Source of the DNA: Deltaproteobacteria bacterium UBA7527 | GTDB lineage: Bacteria > Desulfobacterota > Syntrophorhabdia > Syntrophorhabdales > Syntrophorhabdaceae | NCBI GenBank assembly: GCA_002478225.1 | Contig: DLMV01000007.1 | Span: 1 to 5,370, forward strand | DNA: 5,370 nucleotides | Direction of reading: 5' to 3' | Shown: positions 1-5,370 of the stretch, piece after piece | How positions within the stretch are numbered: the stretch's first letter is position 1 | Layout: each line of letters begins with the position of its first letter | Notes under the pieces: generated by a model | What the model saw: the letters and a program-made list of their open reading frames with translations, nothing else | The model's database searches: none | Told to the model about the DNA's origin: nothing | Position numbers and translations under genes: made by a program

Positions 1-441
1 GCCGCGCAACTGGTGCAGTTGCGCCAGCCCCAGGCGTTCGGCGTTTTCGATGATCATCAGCGAGGCATTGGGCACGTCGACGCCCACCTCGATCACCGTG
101 GTGGCGACCAGCAGATCGATGCGGCCGTCCTTGAAGGCGGCCATCACCTGTTCCTTTTCCTCGTTTTTCAGGCGGCCGTGCACCAGGCCGACGCGCAGGT
201 CCGGCAGGGCCTCGGCCAGCAGCGCGGCGGTGTCCTGCGCCGCCTGCGCGGCGAGGGTCTCCGATTCCTCGATCAGCGTGCATACCCAATAGGCCTGGCG
301 GCCGGCACGGCAGGCGGTGTGCACGCGCTGCACCACCTCGTCGCGGCGGCTGTCGGGGATCACCACCGTCTCCACCGGCGTACGGCCCGGCGGCAGCTCG
401 TCGATGACGGAGCAGTCGAGGTCGGCGTAGGCGGTCATCGC
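1..441 (-). other. recG: RecG-like segment: second helicase lobe of an ATP-dependent DNA helicase, foreign to the Mfd frame
   Basis: These 147 codons match the C-terminal helicase lobe of RecG, which remodels stalled forks and Holliday junctions. Seen directly are AMTAYADLDCSVIDELPPGR, the YWVCTLIEESE block, the VGLVHGRLK block, and VIEVGVDVPNASLMIIENAE followed by RLGLAQLHQLRG. From recall these are close to proteobacterial RecG. Mfd would instead show a block resembling MRDLSIIATPPARR and then TTIIETGIDIPTANT, neither of which is present. Codon use is strongly GC-rich and every arginine codon is CGN, unlike the AGG/AGA-rich genes to the right. The segment has no start of its own and is a continuation of the Mfd frame. 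The next expected residues, RVGRG, would lie beyond the edge. It most likely comes from another organism's contig. Confidence 0.88.
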
Positions 442-2472
442 CAGGGTGCGCGGGATCGGTGTGGCAGTCAGGGTGAGCAGGTCGACTTCGGCACGCAGCT
501 TCTTCAGGCGCTCCTTGTGGGCGACCCCGAAACGCTGCTCTTCGTCGACCACCACCAGGCCGAGATTCTTGAAGCGCACATCCGACTGCAGCAGCCGATG
601 GGTGCCGATGACGATGTCGACGGCGCCCCGCTTTATCCTTTCCACGATCCCTTTCTGCTCTTCCCTTGTCCTGAACCTGCTCAGCATATCTATATTGACA
701 GGGTAGTCGCTGAGGCGTTCGGTGAATGTCTTGAGGTGCTGCTGCGCAAGGATGGTTGTGGGCACGAGGACGGCAACCTGCTTATTGTCCAATGCCGCCT
801 TGAAGGAGGCCCTGAGTGCGACCTCTGTTTTTCCAAAACCTACATCGCCGCACACGAGCCTGTCCATGGGCTTTGCACTGTGCAGGTCTTTCATCACATC
901 TTCTATGGCCTGCATCTGACCCTCTGTCTCCTCGTATTCGAACCGGGACTCCATCTCCCTCAGCAGCTCATCTTCCGGCGGGTAGCTGTGGCCCTCTGCA
1001 AGCTCTCTCTCTGCGTAGAGCGCGATGAGCTCTCCCGCGATATCCTCAACCTGCTTTCTCACCCGCTTTTTTGTATTTCTCCACAGCTGGGAGCCGAGTT
1101 TGTCGATCTTGGGCTTATGTTTTTCGCTGCCTATGAATTTCTGAACAAGATGGAGATCGCTGACCGGTACGTAGAGCTTATCGCCGTCCTGGTATTCCAC
1201 AAGGAGAAAATCTTTGGTATGCCCGTCCACCTTTAATGCCGTGATCCCTTTATATACTCCTATTCCGTGCTCTATGTGCACGACCCATTCCCCGATCTTC
1301 AGGTCTTTAAAAGAATTGAGAAACTCATCAAGGCCGCCCCACTGTTTCTTGATGACCCTTTTTTTAGGGCCCATGACGTCTTCTTCGGTGAGAACTATAG
1401 TATCATCCGTCCGGAAACCTCTCCTCAACGGGCCCGTGACGATACCCCACTCCCGCTCTTTTCCGGAAAGGGACATCCCGGTGAGGATCGGCAGCGATAT
1501 ATCATAGTTCTTAAAGATCTCCTGGAGCCTCTCTGCCTGGTGCCGCGCATTGACGAACAGATAGATATATCTGAAATTGTTCCATTCGTTCCTGAACCTT
1601 TCCGTGAGTATCTTAAAGATCTCGGTCTTCCTGTTCTGAAAGATGATCTTCAGGTCTTCATTGGAAACAGCCTTTACGGTGATGCCTTTCTCGTCCCCTT
1701 CGACCCCCGAGGTGTCGATATGCAACATGGAACCGCACCGCTTCCTGAGCCCTTCCAGGAAGACGGGATCGCTGCCGTCGTTAAACTCCCGCATTACTAT
1801 GTGAAGACCTTTGTGGACGAGCGCCATGTTGTTCTCAAAATAGTCATAGAGCATGGCGTTCCCGTTGTCGCTCTGTTTTACGGGTGTTAATGAACACTCC
1901 TCGATCTCCCTGAGCGACCTTTGCGTGCCGGGGTCAAAGAAGCGGACGGAATATACCTGGTCGCCGAGGAACTCCACCCGGAGCGGCTGCGGTGATGATG
2001 GGGGGTATATGTCGATGATGCTCCCTCTCTTTGCGTACTCCCCGCTTTCCCGGACAAGTGCAGAGAGCTCGTAACCGCTGTTAGCGAGGTAGTCTATGAG
2101 ATCTTCCTGGAAGATGGTGTCGCCGAACCTGATCTTCTTCACGCTTCCGGTGATCGCCTGATGGCCGGGGAGGGGATGCCGGAGAGCGCTGTACGGGAAT
2201 AGCCCGATGAACTGACCGTTCGAGGAGAGATGGTAGAGAAAACCCGTTCTTTTTATCTCGTCCTCCCTTTCAAAGACCCTGTCAGAGTAAATGGGGAAAA
2301 GATGGACCTCTTTCTTCGTAAAGAACTCTATCTCTTCTCTGAGAAGGAATGCCTCATCTTCAGTCTCGTAGAAGACAAGAGTTTTCCTGTCGATAGCGGA
2401 AAGGAGGAAGGCGAGGTATGACCCTATCTTTCCTGTAATGTAAATAAAGCCGTTTTGGTCAGGGTTGAACAT
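1..2472 (-). CDS. mfd: Mfd transcription-repair coupling factor, 5' part, running in frame into a RecG-like end (chimeric ORF, open at left edge)
   Basis: Mfd is a cytoplasmic DNA translocase that removes RNA polymerase stalled at lesions and recruits UvrA. The 824 codons seen here begin with a UvrB-like region (GEYAKRG at residues 144-150, followed by IIDIYPP). An RNA-polymerase-interacting domain follows, with VVHIEHGIGVYKG near residues 397-409 and KLYVPVSDLHL near 432-442. The translocase has Walker A GDVGFGKTE (542-550), GTHRLLQSD (623-631), the DEEQ box (643-646) and TATPIPRT (669-676). From about residue 678 the sequence is RecG, not Mfd: TAYADLD, ELPPGRTPVET, YWVCTLIEESE, HGRLK, GVDVPNASL and LHQLRG at the edge. 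The frame is never broken. ATG at 2472 is chosen because the conserved YITGKIGS stretch begins ten residues later. TTG at 2475 is the only other close start, and neither has a Shine-Dalgarno sequence. The gene starts 54 bp after the transglycosylase stop. Mfd identity is certain up to about 468; the hybrid is probably an assembly artefact. Confidence 0.85.
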   Translation of the reverse strand, partial: MFNPDQNGFIYITGKIGSYLAFLLSAIDRKTLVFYETEDEAFLLREEIEFFTKKEVHLFPIYSDRVFEREDEIKRTGFLYHLSSNGQFIGLFPYSALRHPLPGHQAITGSVKKIRFGDTIFQEDLIDYLANSGYELSALVRESGEYAKRGSIIDIYPPSSPQPLRVEFLGDQVYSVRFFDPGTQRSLREIEECSLTPVKQSDNGNAMLYDYFENNMALVHKGLHIVMREFNDGSDPVFLEGLRKRCGSMLHIDTSGVEGDEKGITVKAVSNEDLKIIFQNRKTEIFKILTERFRNEWNNFRYIYLFVNARHQAERLQEIFKNYDISLPILTGMSLSGKEREWGIVTGPLRRGFRTDDTIVLTEEDVMGPKKRVIKKQWGGLDEFLNSFKDLKIGEWVVHIEHGIGVYKGITALKVDGHTKDFLLVEYQDGDKLYVPVSDLHLVQKFIGSEKHKPKIDKLGSQLWRNTKKRVRKQVEDIAGELIALYAERELAEGHSYPPEDELLREMESRFEYEETEGQMQAIEDVMKDLHSAKPMDRLVCGDVGFGKTEVALRASFKAALDNKQVAVLVPTTILAQQHLKTFTERLSDYPVNIDMLSRFRTREEQKGIVERIKRGAVDIVIGTHRLLQSDVRFKNLGLVVVDEEQRFGVAHKERLKKLRAEVDLLTLTATPIPRTLAMTAYADLDCSVIDELPPGRTPVETVVIPDSRRDEVVQRVHTACRAGRQAYWVCTLIEESETLAAQAAQDTAALLAEALPDLRVGLVHGRLKNEEKEQVMAAFKDGRIDLLVATTVIEVGVDVPNASLMIIENAERLGLAQLHQLRG
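469..620 (-). other. GC-rich Mfd stretch with foreign codon use, between the native Mfd part and the RecG-like segment
   Basis: This piece still encodes Mfd: HRLLQSDVRFKNLGLVVVDE followed by EQRFGVAHKERLKKLRAEVD, a form I associate with Mfd of several Gram-negative phyla. In the 44 codons from 600 to 469, 37 end in G or C and all five arginine codons are CGN. Just upstream, three of the four arginine codons in 661-720 are AGG, and both AGG and ATA still occur at about 631-636. The composition therefore switches roughly 150 bases before the protein changes from Mfd to RecG. The left limit is set by the family switch; the right limit is approximate. It may belong to the same source as the RecG part, to a third source, or be a conserved stretch that is GC-rich by chance. 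Confidence 0.5.
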
Positions 2473-2526
2473 CAATACGGAAGATTGGGACGCGATATGC
2501 GAATGTCCATTGGACGGAAAATGGTC

Positions 2527-3129
2527 TTAAGGATCGGGAAGTATGGTAATATTCCTTTCGTATTCTGCCATGACGGTCCTGGGAAAGCCTCTGTATGCCT
2601 TGATGGGCCTGTTCTTCCCGGCCCCGTTCTGTTTTGCTTTTGTAGGCCCAACGTTGTAGGCGTGAAGCGCCGAATAGATATTCTCAAAATCATCCATCAG
2701 TTTGGCAAAGAAATAGACGCCTATCTTGATGTTGTTGTGAGGCTCGTCGAGGGTCTTGTTTCCCGCCCACTGTATCCCTGCGTAGTGGGCGATATGCTTT
2801 GCGAGAGACGGTTTTATCTGGAGCAGTCCTCTCGCCCCGCGCTCCGAGACGGCGTCCTGCTTGAAGTTGCTCTCCACTTTCATCATGGCAAGGATGAGCC
2901 GGTAATCGACCTCATGCTGGGCCGACTCTTCGTAGACAAGCGATGCGATCGTCCTCATCTGGTCCCTGTCCAGCTTTATGTTCTCTGTTTTTAAATACTG
3001 GATTATCTTATGGATGAAGATCTCTTTCCTGAGGGTGCCCGAGCTGCTGATGAGAGAATAGGCAGAGGTGAAACAGAGGATCACCATAATGGAGATGAAC
3101 AGAAGCGTTATTCTTTGTCTGAACGGCAT
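2527..3129 (-). CDS. Short membrane-anchored lytic transglycosylase (SLT/GH23 fold)
   Basis: The 200-residue protein should cleave the MurNAc-GlcNAc bond of peptidoglycan, forming anhydro-MurNAc ends, in the periplasm. An N-terminal basic and hydrophobic stretch (about residues 4-28) is a signal peptide or signal anchor. The catalytic domain runs from about 60 to 190: catalytic Glu86 in MMKVESNF, then ERGARGLLQIKP (96-107), the N132-G137 segment NNIKIG, and ALHAYNVGP (154-162). These are the classical motifs of family 1 transglycosylases. The protein is short compared with Slt70 and has no visible LysM or substrate-binding module, so it resembles minimal MltE/MltC-type domains. Cys19 lies in VILCF, which does not fit a lipobox. 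The ATG is the first possible start after an in-frame TAG and has no clear Shine-Dalgarno sequence. It lies 32 bp after the tusA-like gene and 54 bp before mfd, with no terminator on either side. Confidence 0.88.
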   Translation of the reverse strand: MPFRQRITLLFISIMVILCFTSAYSLISSSGTLRKEIFIHKIIQYLKTENIKLDRDQMRTIASLVYEESAQHEVDYRLILAMMKVESNFKQDAVSERGARGLLQIKPSLAKHIAHYAGIQWAGNKTLDEPHNNIKIGVYFFAKLMDDFENIYSALHAYNVGPTKAKQNGAGKNRPIKAYRGFPRTVMAEYERNITILPDP

Positions 3130-3139
3130 TACATATGTA
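3130..3139. repeat. Perfect 10-bp palindrome touching the transglycosylase start codon
   Basis: TACATATGTA is its own reverse complement and directly abuts the ATG. No Shine-Dalgarno sequence is visible here, so the palindrome occupies the space where ribosome contacts would be expected. It could be a protein-binding site or chance in an AT-rich 32-bp gap. Confidence 0.3.
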
Positions 3140-3161
3140 TTACACTATTTCGTATTGTAAG

Positions 3162-3383
3162 TCAACCTGTTCGGGAGATGCTGACCTTGAAGTCCTCTCC
3201 TTCCTCGACAGTGTATTTCAGGTCCTGCCTCGTGCTGAGGAGCCTTTTTATATTCTCAAGAGAGGTTTTGGTGTCGATGAGGACCTCGAGGGCATCAAAT
3301 GACGCATTCTCAATGGCATTCTTTGTTTCCAGAACCGGTTGAGGGCATGACAGGCCTCTCAGATCAAGGTGTTTCTTTTCCAT
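3162..3383 (-). CDS. TusA/SirA/YedF-family sulfur (or selenium) carrier protein
   Basis: This 73-residue cytoplasmic protein has the TusA fold signature LDLRGLSCPQPVLETKNAI, with the CPxP motif at Cys13-Pro16. In this family that cysteine carries a persulfide, or possibly a selenium atom, and passes it to partner proteins. The predicted beta-alpha-beta-alpha-beta-beta layout fits: strand near 5-9, helix near 15-26, strand EVLIDTK, helix NIKRLLS, then YTVEEG and FKVSIS. It ends at the usual length for a stand-alone TusA domain, so it is not the longer two-domain selenium-associated YedF. It follows yedE by 11 bp and is translationally coupled to it, matching the yedE-yedF pairing known from E. 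coli. The likely role is acceptor of the sulfur or selenium species handled by the membrane protein. I give no symbol because TusA, YedF and other subfamilies cannot be told apart safely here. Confidence 0.9.
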   Translation of the reverse strand: MEKKHLDLRGLSCPQPVLETKNAIENASFDALEVLIDTKTSLENIKRLLSTRQDLKYTVEEGEDFKVSISRTG

Positions 3384-3389
3384 GTTGTT

Positions 3390-3396
3390 CCTCCTT
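3390..3396 (-). promoter_or_regulatory. Ribosome binding site of the tusA-like gene, overlapping the yedE stop codon
   Basis: The minus strand reads TAAGGAGGAACAACATG. AAGGAGG is a near-ideal Shine-Dalgarno sequence placed 6 nt before the start, and its first two bases are the end of the yedE TAA stop. This arrangement favours translational coupling and a fixed ratio of the two proteins. Confidence 0.85.
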
Positions 3397-4465
3397 ATGC
3401 CAATCTTTTTCTCATGAAAAAACCTGTAGCGATACAGAACAGGAGGCCGATGATAACGGCGTGCGCGCTGAATGGTCCTATTCCGGCCGGAGAGGCGGCT
3501 ATCGCAAAGTTATGTGCAAATCCGGCGCCGGTGATCATTCCGATGACGAAGACCCCTGCATCGATGTCGCCTTCGCCGGCGAGAAAGAGCTGTCTTCCCG
3601 GACAGCCGCCCGCAAGCGCGTAAGCAAGTCCGGCAAGGACCATACCGAGAAAGTTCCACAGGTGGTTCGTATGCGATACCGGTTGCCCAGTGAATCCTGG
3701 ATTGAACTGACCGAGGAGCAGGTTTGACAGGAACGCAAATATAAGAAGACCGATGACCCCTGACGCAAGGTGAAAGTCCTTCAGCAGAATGATGTCGCGG
3801 ACCGCGCCCATGGTGCAGAACCGTGTTCTCTGCGCAAAGATGCCGATGATGAATGCGCCGGCAAAAGAAAGTATAATAGGAGCATGCTGCGAGCCGGGAC
3901 CCTTGGCGCTGAAGAAAGGCACGCCTGTGGGAAGGGCGGGCTTAACAAGGAGAAGCAGAAAGAGGCCGAGCATCATGAGGGGCATCAGAAGCCCGGTAAA
4001 CTTATATGCTGAATAGTTCCTGCCGAGGGTGTAGCCTTTTTTGAGAAATTGTATGCCGATGTATATGCCGACAATGAGCCCCAGGATCGCGACAATGGCA
4101 TTCCAGTCCCCTCCGGCGAGCCTCAGGAATGCCCTCCATGGACAGCCGAGGAACACAAGCGCCCCGAGCATGGCAAAGAAGCCGAGAAAGAACCGGACAA
4201 GGGGGAGGGAGCCGCCCCTTGGCTTGAACTCTTTGAAAACAAGGCTTGCGAAAAAGGAGCCGAGGACGAATGCCGGTATCTCAGGCCGCAGATACTGCAC
4301 GATGGGAATGCGGTGAAAGCCGAGCGCGCCGGCTATGTCGCGCTCAAAGCACGCGACGCAGATGCCCATGTTGGCAGGGTTTCCGAATTTCTGAAAGATG
4401 GTCGCAAGGATGCCGATAAAGACGCCGCAGGAAATGATCTTCCAGTGCTTCTGGAAAAAGTTCAT
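3395..4465 (-). CDS. yedE: YedE/YeeE-family inner-membrane transporter, selenium-metabolism YedE-like
   Basis: This 356-residue integral membrane protein has about ten hydrophobic segments and a basic C-terminal end, MRKRLA. YeeE/TsuA members take up thiosulfate through conserved membrane cysteines; the YedE branch is linked to selenium metabolism by genome context. The sequence shows an internal two-fold repeat. GICVACFERDIAG (Cys36, Cys39) pairs with RFCTMGAVRDI (Cys217), and GCPWRAFLRLAGGD (Cys108) pairs with GCPGRQLFLAGEGD (Cys288). These cysteines are the likely relay for the substrate. The blocks PEIPAFVLGSFF, KGPGSQHAPI and AHNFAIAASPAG also fit what I recall of the YedE branch, which favours it over plain YeeE. 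ATG at 4465 has a strong Shine-Dalgarno sequence. The downstream TusA-like protein is probably its partner. Whether the substrate is thiosulfate, another reduced sulfur compound or a selenium species cannot be decided; no selD or other selenium gene is visible. Confidence 0.9.
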   Translation of the reverse strand: MNFFQKHWKIISCGVFIGILATIFQKFGNPANMGICVACFERDIAGALGFHRIPIVQYLRPEIPAFVLGSFFASLVFKEFKPRGGSLPLVRFFLGFFAMLGALVFLGCPWRAFLRLAGGDWNAIVAILGLIVGIYIGIQFLKKGYTLGRNYSAYKFTGLLMPLMMLGLFLLLLVKPALPTGVPFFSAKGPGSQHAPIILSFAGAFIIGIFAQRTRFCTMGAVRDIILLKDFHLASGVIGLLIFAFLSNLLLGQFNPGFTGQPVSHTNHLWNFLGMVLAGLAYALAGGCPGRQLFLAGEGDIDAGVFVIGMITGAGFAHNFAIAASPAGIGPFSAHAVIIGLLFCIATGFFMRKRLA

Positions 4466-4472
4466 ATACTGA

Positions 4473-4477
4473 CCTCC
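4473..4477 (-). promoter_or_regulatory. Ribosome binding site of yedE
   Basis: GGAGG within GAGGAGGTCAGTATATG lies 7 nt before the ATG at 4465 and fixes that start. It is one of only two strong Shine-Dalgarno sites in the window; the other belongs to the next gene. Confidence 0.85.
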
Positions 4478-4505
4478 TCGATGGTTGATAGATATTCGAT
4501 GTTAA

Positions 4506-4534
4506 TTAATAAATTTAATAATATTATTTGTCAA
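4506..4534 (-). promoter_or_regulatory. Candidate sigma70-type promoter for the yedE-tusA unit
   Basis: On the minus strand a perfect -35 box TTGACA (4534-4529) is followed after exactly 17 nt by TATTAA (4511-4506), which matches the -10 consensus at four of six bases. Transcription would start near 4499 and leave a leader of about 35 nt containing the yedE Shine-Dalgarno site. The surrounding 60 bases are extremely AT-rich, which favours promoter function but also makes -10 look-alikes common. A 12-bp perfect palindrome, AATAATATTATT (4517-4528), lies between the two boxes and could be an operator. The promoter is inferred from sequence only. Confidence 0.55.
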
Positions 4535-4563
4535 ATTGATAATTGGAATGAAATGACCGCGAC

Positions 4564-5196
4564 TTATCGAATAACACTATAACCTTTAATGATGAAGAAG
4601 ATCCCGAACAATATCAGGAATATGCTGCAGAAAAAGAGGATGGTCCTCAAGACCTTCATGCTCATATGTTTGCCGCCGAACTGCATCCCGTAGGAGACGA
4701 AGCTGTACCAGGCGAGATCAGAAAGTATATGGCCTGCAAAAAAGGCGATGATGCCATGGAGGCCAAGCCCCTTTGCGAACATTACATAACCCATGCCGAT
4801 CGTTATCCACCAGATGAACCAGTAGGGGTTTGAAAGACTGACGAGGATGCCTGCTGCGACGGGGTGCATGCCGCTGCCTTCAGATCTTTCCGCGCCGTCG
4901 AGGCTGTAGCGCTTAAGGTCTTTGATGGTCATCGATCCCATGTAGATCAGGATAATGCCGCCGAAGAAGGCGATAAAAGAAAAGATGATCCTGTTGTTCA
5001 GCAGGCTGCCGAGGCCGAAGACGATGGCGCAGAGGAGGACGAACTCAAGGATACCGTGGCCGAGCACCAACAGGGGGCCTACGATGCCGCCCTTTCGCGT
5101 TGATTCGCTGATCGTGACGGTGAGCAGAGGCCCCGGCGCCATGGCGCCCGTGAGGCCAAGCACGAAGCCGACAGAAAAAAGACCGAGAAGATTCAT
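4564..5196 (-). CDS. LysE/RhtB-family inner-membrane exporter
   Basis: The 210-residue protein has about six hydrophobic segments, the normal size for LysE-type amino acid or small-molecule exporters. The family signature is near the N-terminus: GAMAPGPLLTVTISESTRKG (residues 17-36), including the PGP turn. A second conserved block, SLSNPYWFIWW (120-130), corresponds to the NP motif in the second half. The middle loop around residues 93-110 (KDLKRYSLDGAERSEGSG) is hydrophilic, as in the family. The substrate cannot be told from sequence; relatives export lysine, threonine, homoserine lactone or other solutes. The chosen ATG places the first membrane helix directly at the start as usual, but has no Shine-Dalgarno sequence. 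It is separated from yedE by a 98-bp AT-rich gap with its own promoter candidate, so a functional link with the sulfur/selenium pair is not established. Confidence 0.88.
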   Translation of the reverse strand: MNLLGLFSVGFVLGLTGAMAPGPLLTVTISESTRKGGIVGPLLVLGHGILEFVLLCAIVFGLGSLLNNRIIFSFIAFFGGIILIYMGSMTIKDLKRYSLDGAERSEGSGMHPVAAGILVSLSNPYWFIWWITIGMGYVMFAKGLGLHGIIAFFAGHILSDLAWYSFVSYGMQFGGKHMSMKVLRTILFFCSIFLILFGIFFIIKGYSVIR

Positions 5197-5212
5197 AAGA
5201 AACAGTGGATAG

Positions 5213-5241
5213 TCTATAACATAAAGGCGATCGATAGTGAA
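5213..5241 (-). promoter_or_regulatory. Weak sigma70-type promoter candidate for the LysE-family gene
   Basis: TTCACT (5241-5236), a 17-nt spacer and TATAGA (5218-5213) each match the consensus at four of six bases. This would put the transcript start only about 10 nt before the ATG, consistent with the missing Shine-Dalgarno sequence but also with a chance match. Confidence 0.25.
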
Positions 5242-5270
5242 TAGAGAAGGTAAAAAGCGAAGAAGAACCT

Positions 5271-5370
5271 CGTAAGCCGTTAGGCGTAAGGCGTCAGGGG
5301 AGAAAAAAGCGGAGCATCCGTAAGGCGTCAGGCGAGAGATACCGTTAGGCGTAAATCGTAAGTCGTAAGG
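5271..5370. repeat. Degenerate tandem heptamer repeat, consensus CGTAAGG
   Basis: Ten heptamers are visible in three phased runs. Those at 5271, 5278, 5285 and 5292 read CGTAAGC, CGTTAGG, CGTAAGG and CGTCAGG. Those at 5319 and 5326 read CGTAAGG and CGTCAGG. Those at 5343, 5350, 5357 and 5364 read CGTTAGG, CGTAAAT, CGTAAGT and CGTAAGG. Variation concentrates at the fourth base and the last two bases. The runs are separated by 20 and 10 non-repeat bases. The array reaches the edge and probably continues. No open frame or dyad is evident; the rest of 5197-5270 holds only the upstream region of the LysE-family gene. Its function is unknown. Confidence 0.85.

Noticed and set aside
1..441. A complete separate recG gene
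   Set aside because: No stop of mfd and no start for recG exist. The segment begins in the middle of the helicase domain and is joined in frame to Mfd.
13..1236. Long open frame of 407 codons on the plus strand
   Set aside because: It is antisense to the mfd/recG frame, whose translation shows conserved helicase motifs throughout. The plus-strand product is rich in His, Gln and Arg with no recognisable motif, as expected for a shadow of GC-rich coding DNA.
1267..1890. Open frame of 207 codons on the plus strand inside mfd
   Set aside because: The opposite strand encodes the conserved middle part of Mfd; the plus-strand translation has no family signature and no ribosome binding site.
2505..2515. 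Small hairpin GTCCATTGGAC between the transglycosylase gene and mfd as a terminator
   Set aside because: The stem is only four to five base pairs and no T run follows on the minus strand.
2455..2994. Open frame of 179 codons on the plus strand
   Set aside because: It is antisense to the lytic transglycosylase, whose catalytic motifs are clear.
3060..3080. Lipoprotein signal in the transglycosylase (Cys19)
   Set aside because: The residues before the cysteine are VIL, with Leu at -1 instead of Gly, Ala or Ser, so the lipobox rule is not met. A signal peptide or anchor fits better.
4049..4582. Open frame of 177 codons on the plus strand opposite the N-terminal half of yedE
   Set aside because: The product is very charged and low in complexity, as is usual opposite membrane-protein genes. 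The minus strand carries the YedE cysteine motifs.
5271..5370. CRISPR array
   Set aside because: The units are 7 bases and contiguous, with no repeats of 24-40 bases and no spacers of constant length. No cas gene is present.

Overview
The window is a bacterial chromosomal fragment, or more likely a metagenomic contig edge, in which every supported gene lies on the minus strand. Read in the direction of transcription (right to left), the order is: a LysE/RhtB-type exporter (5196-4564), a YedE/YeeE-family membrane protein (4465-3395), a TusA-like sulfur/selenium carrier protein (3383-3162), a short membrane-anchored lytic transglycosylase (3129-2527), and the start of mfd, the transcription-repair coupling factor (2472 to the left edge). 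The four complete genes and most of mfd use many AGG/AGA arginine and ATA isoleucine codons at moderate GC. With the YedE/TusA pair, this would fit an anaerobic lineage such as Nitrospirota or Desulfobacterota, but that placement is inference and the sequence does not prove it.

The left end is the most unusual part. The last reading frame stays open for 824 codons to the left edge, but it is not one normal gene. Codons from 2472 to about 468 encode Mfd: UvrB-like region, RNA-polymerase-interacting domain, Walker A and DEEQ motifs. After the TATPIPRTL motif shared by both helicase families, the protein becomes RecG of a proteobacterial type until the edge. Base and codon use also change sharply to high GC with only CGN arginine codons, and this change starts earlier, at about 600-630, still inside Mfd sequence. 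Two joins at conserved helicase motifs are best explained by assembly chimerism. A natural Mfd/RecG hybrid is possible but less likely.

In the middle, yedE and the tusA-like gene form a tight translationally coupled pair: the yedE TAA is part of the tusA Shine-Dalgarno sequence. A plausible sigma70-type promoter lies in the very AT-rich gap before yedE. The pair probably imports or handles a reduced sulfur or selenium species. The transglycosylase and mfd follow with short gaps and no visible terminator, so read-through from the yedE promoter is plausible.

The right end (5197-5370) has no gene. Its last 100 bases hold ten copies of a degenerate heptamer, CGTAAGG, in three short tandem runs continuing to the edge. 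I did not find RNA genes, insertion sequences, CRISPR arrays or a clearly new defence or metabolic system.
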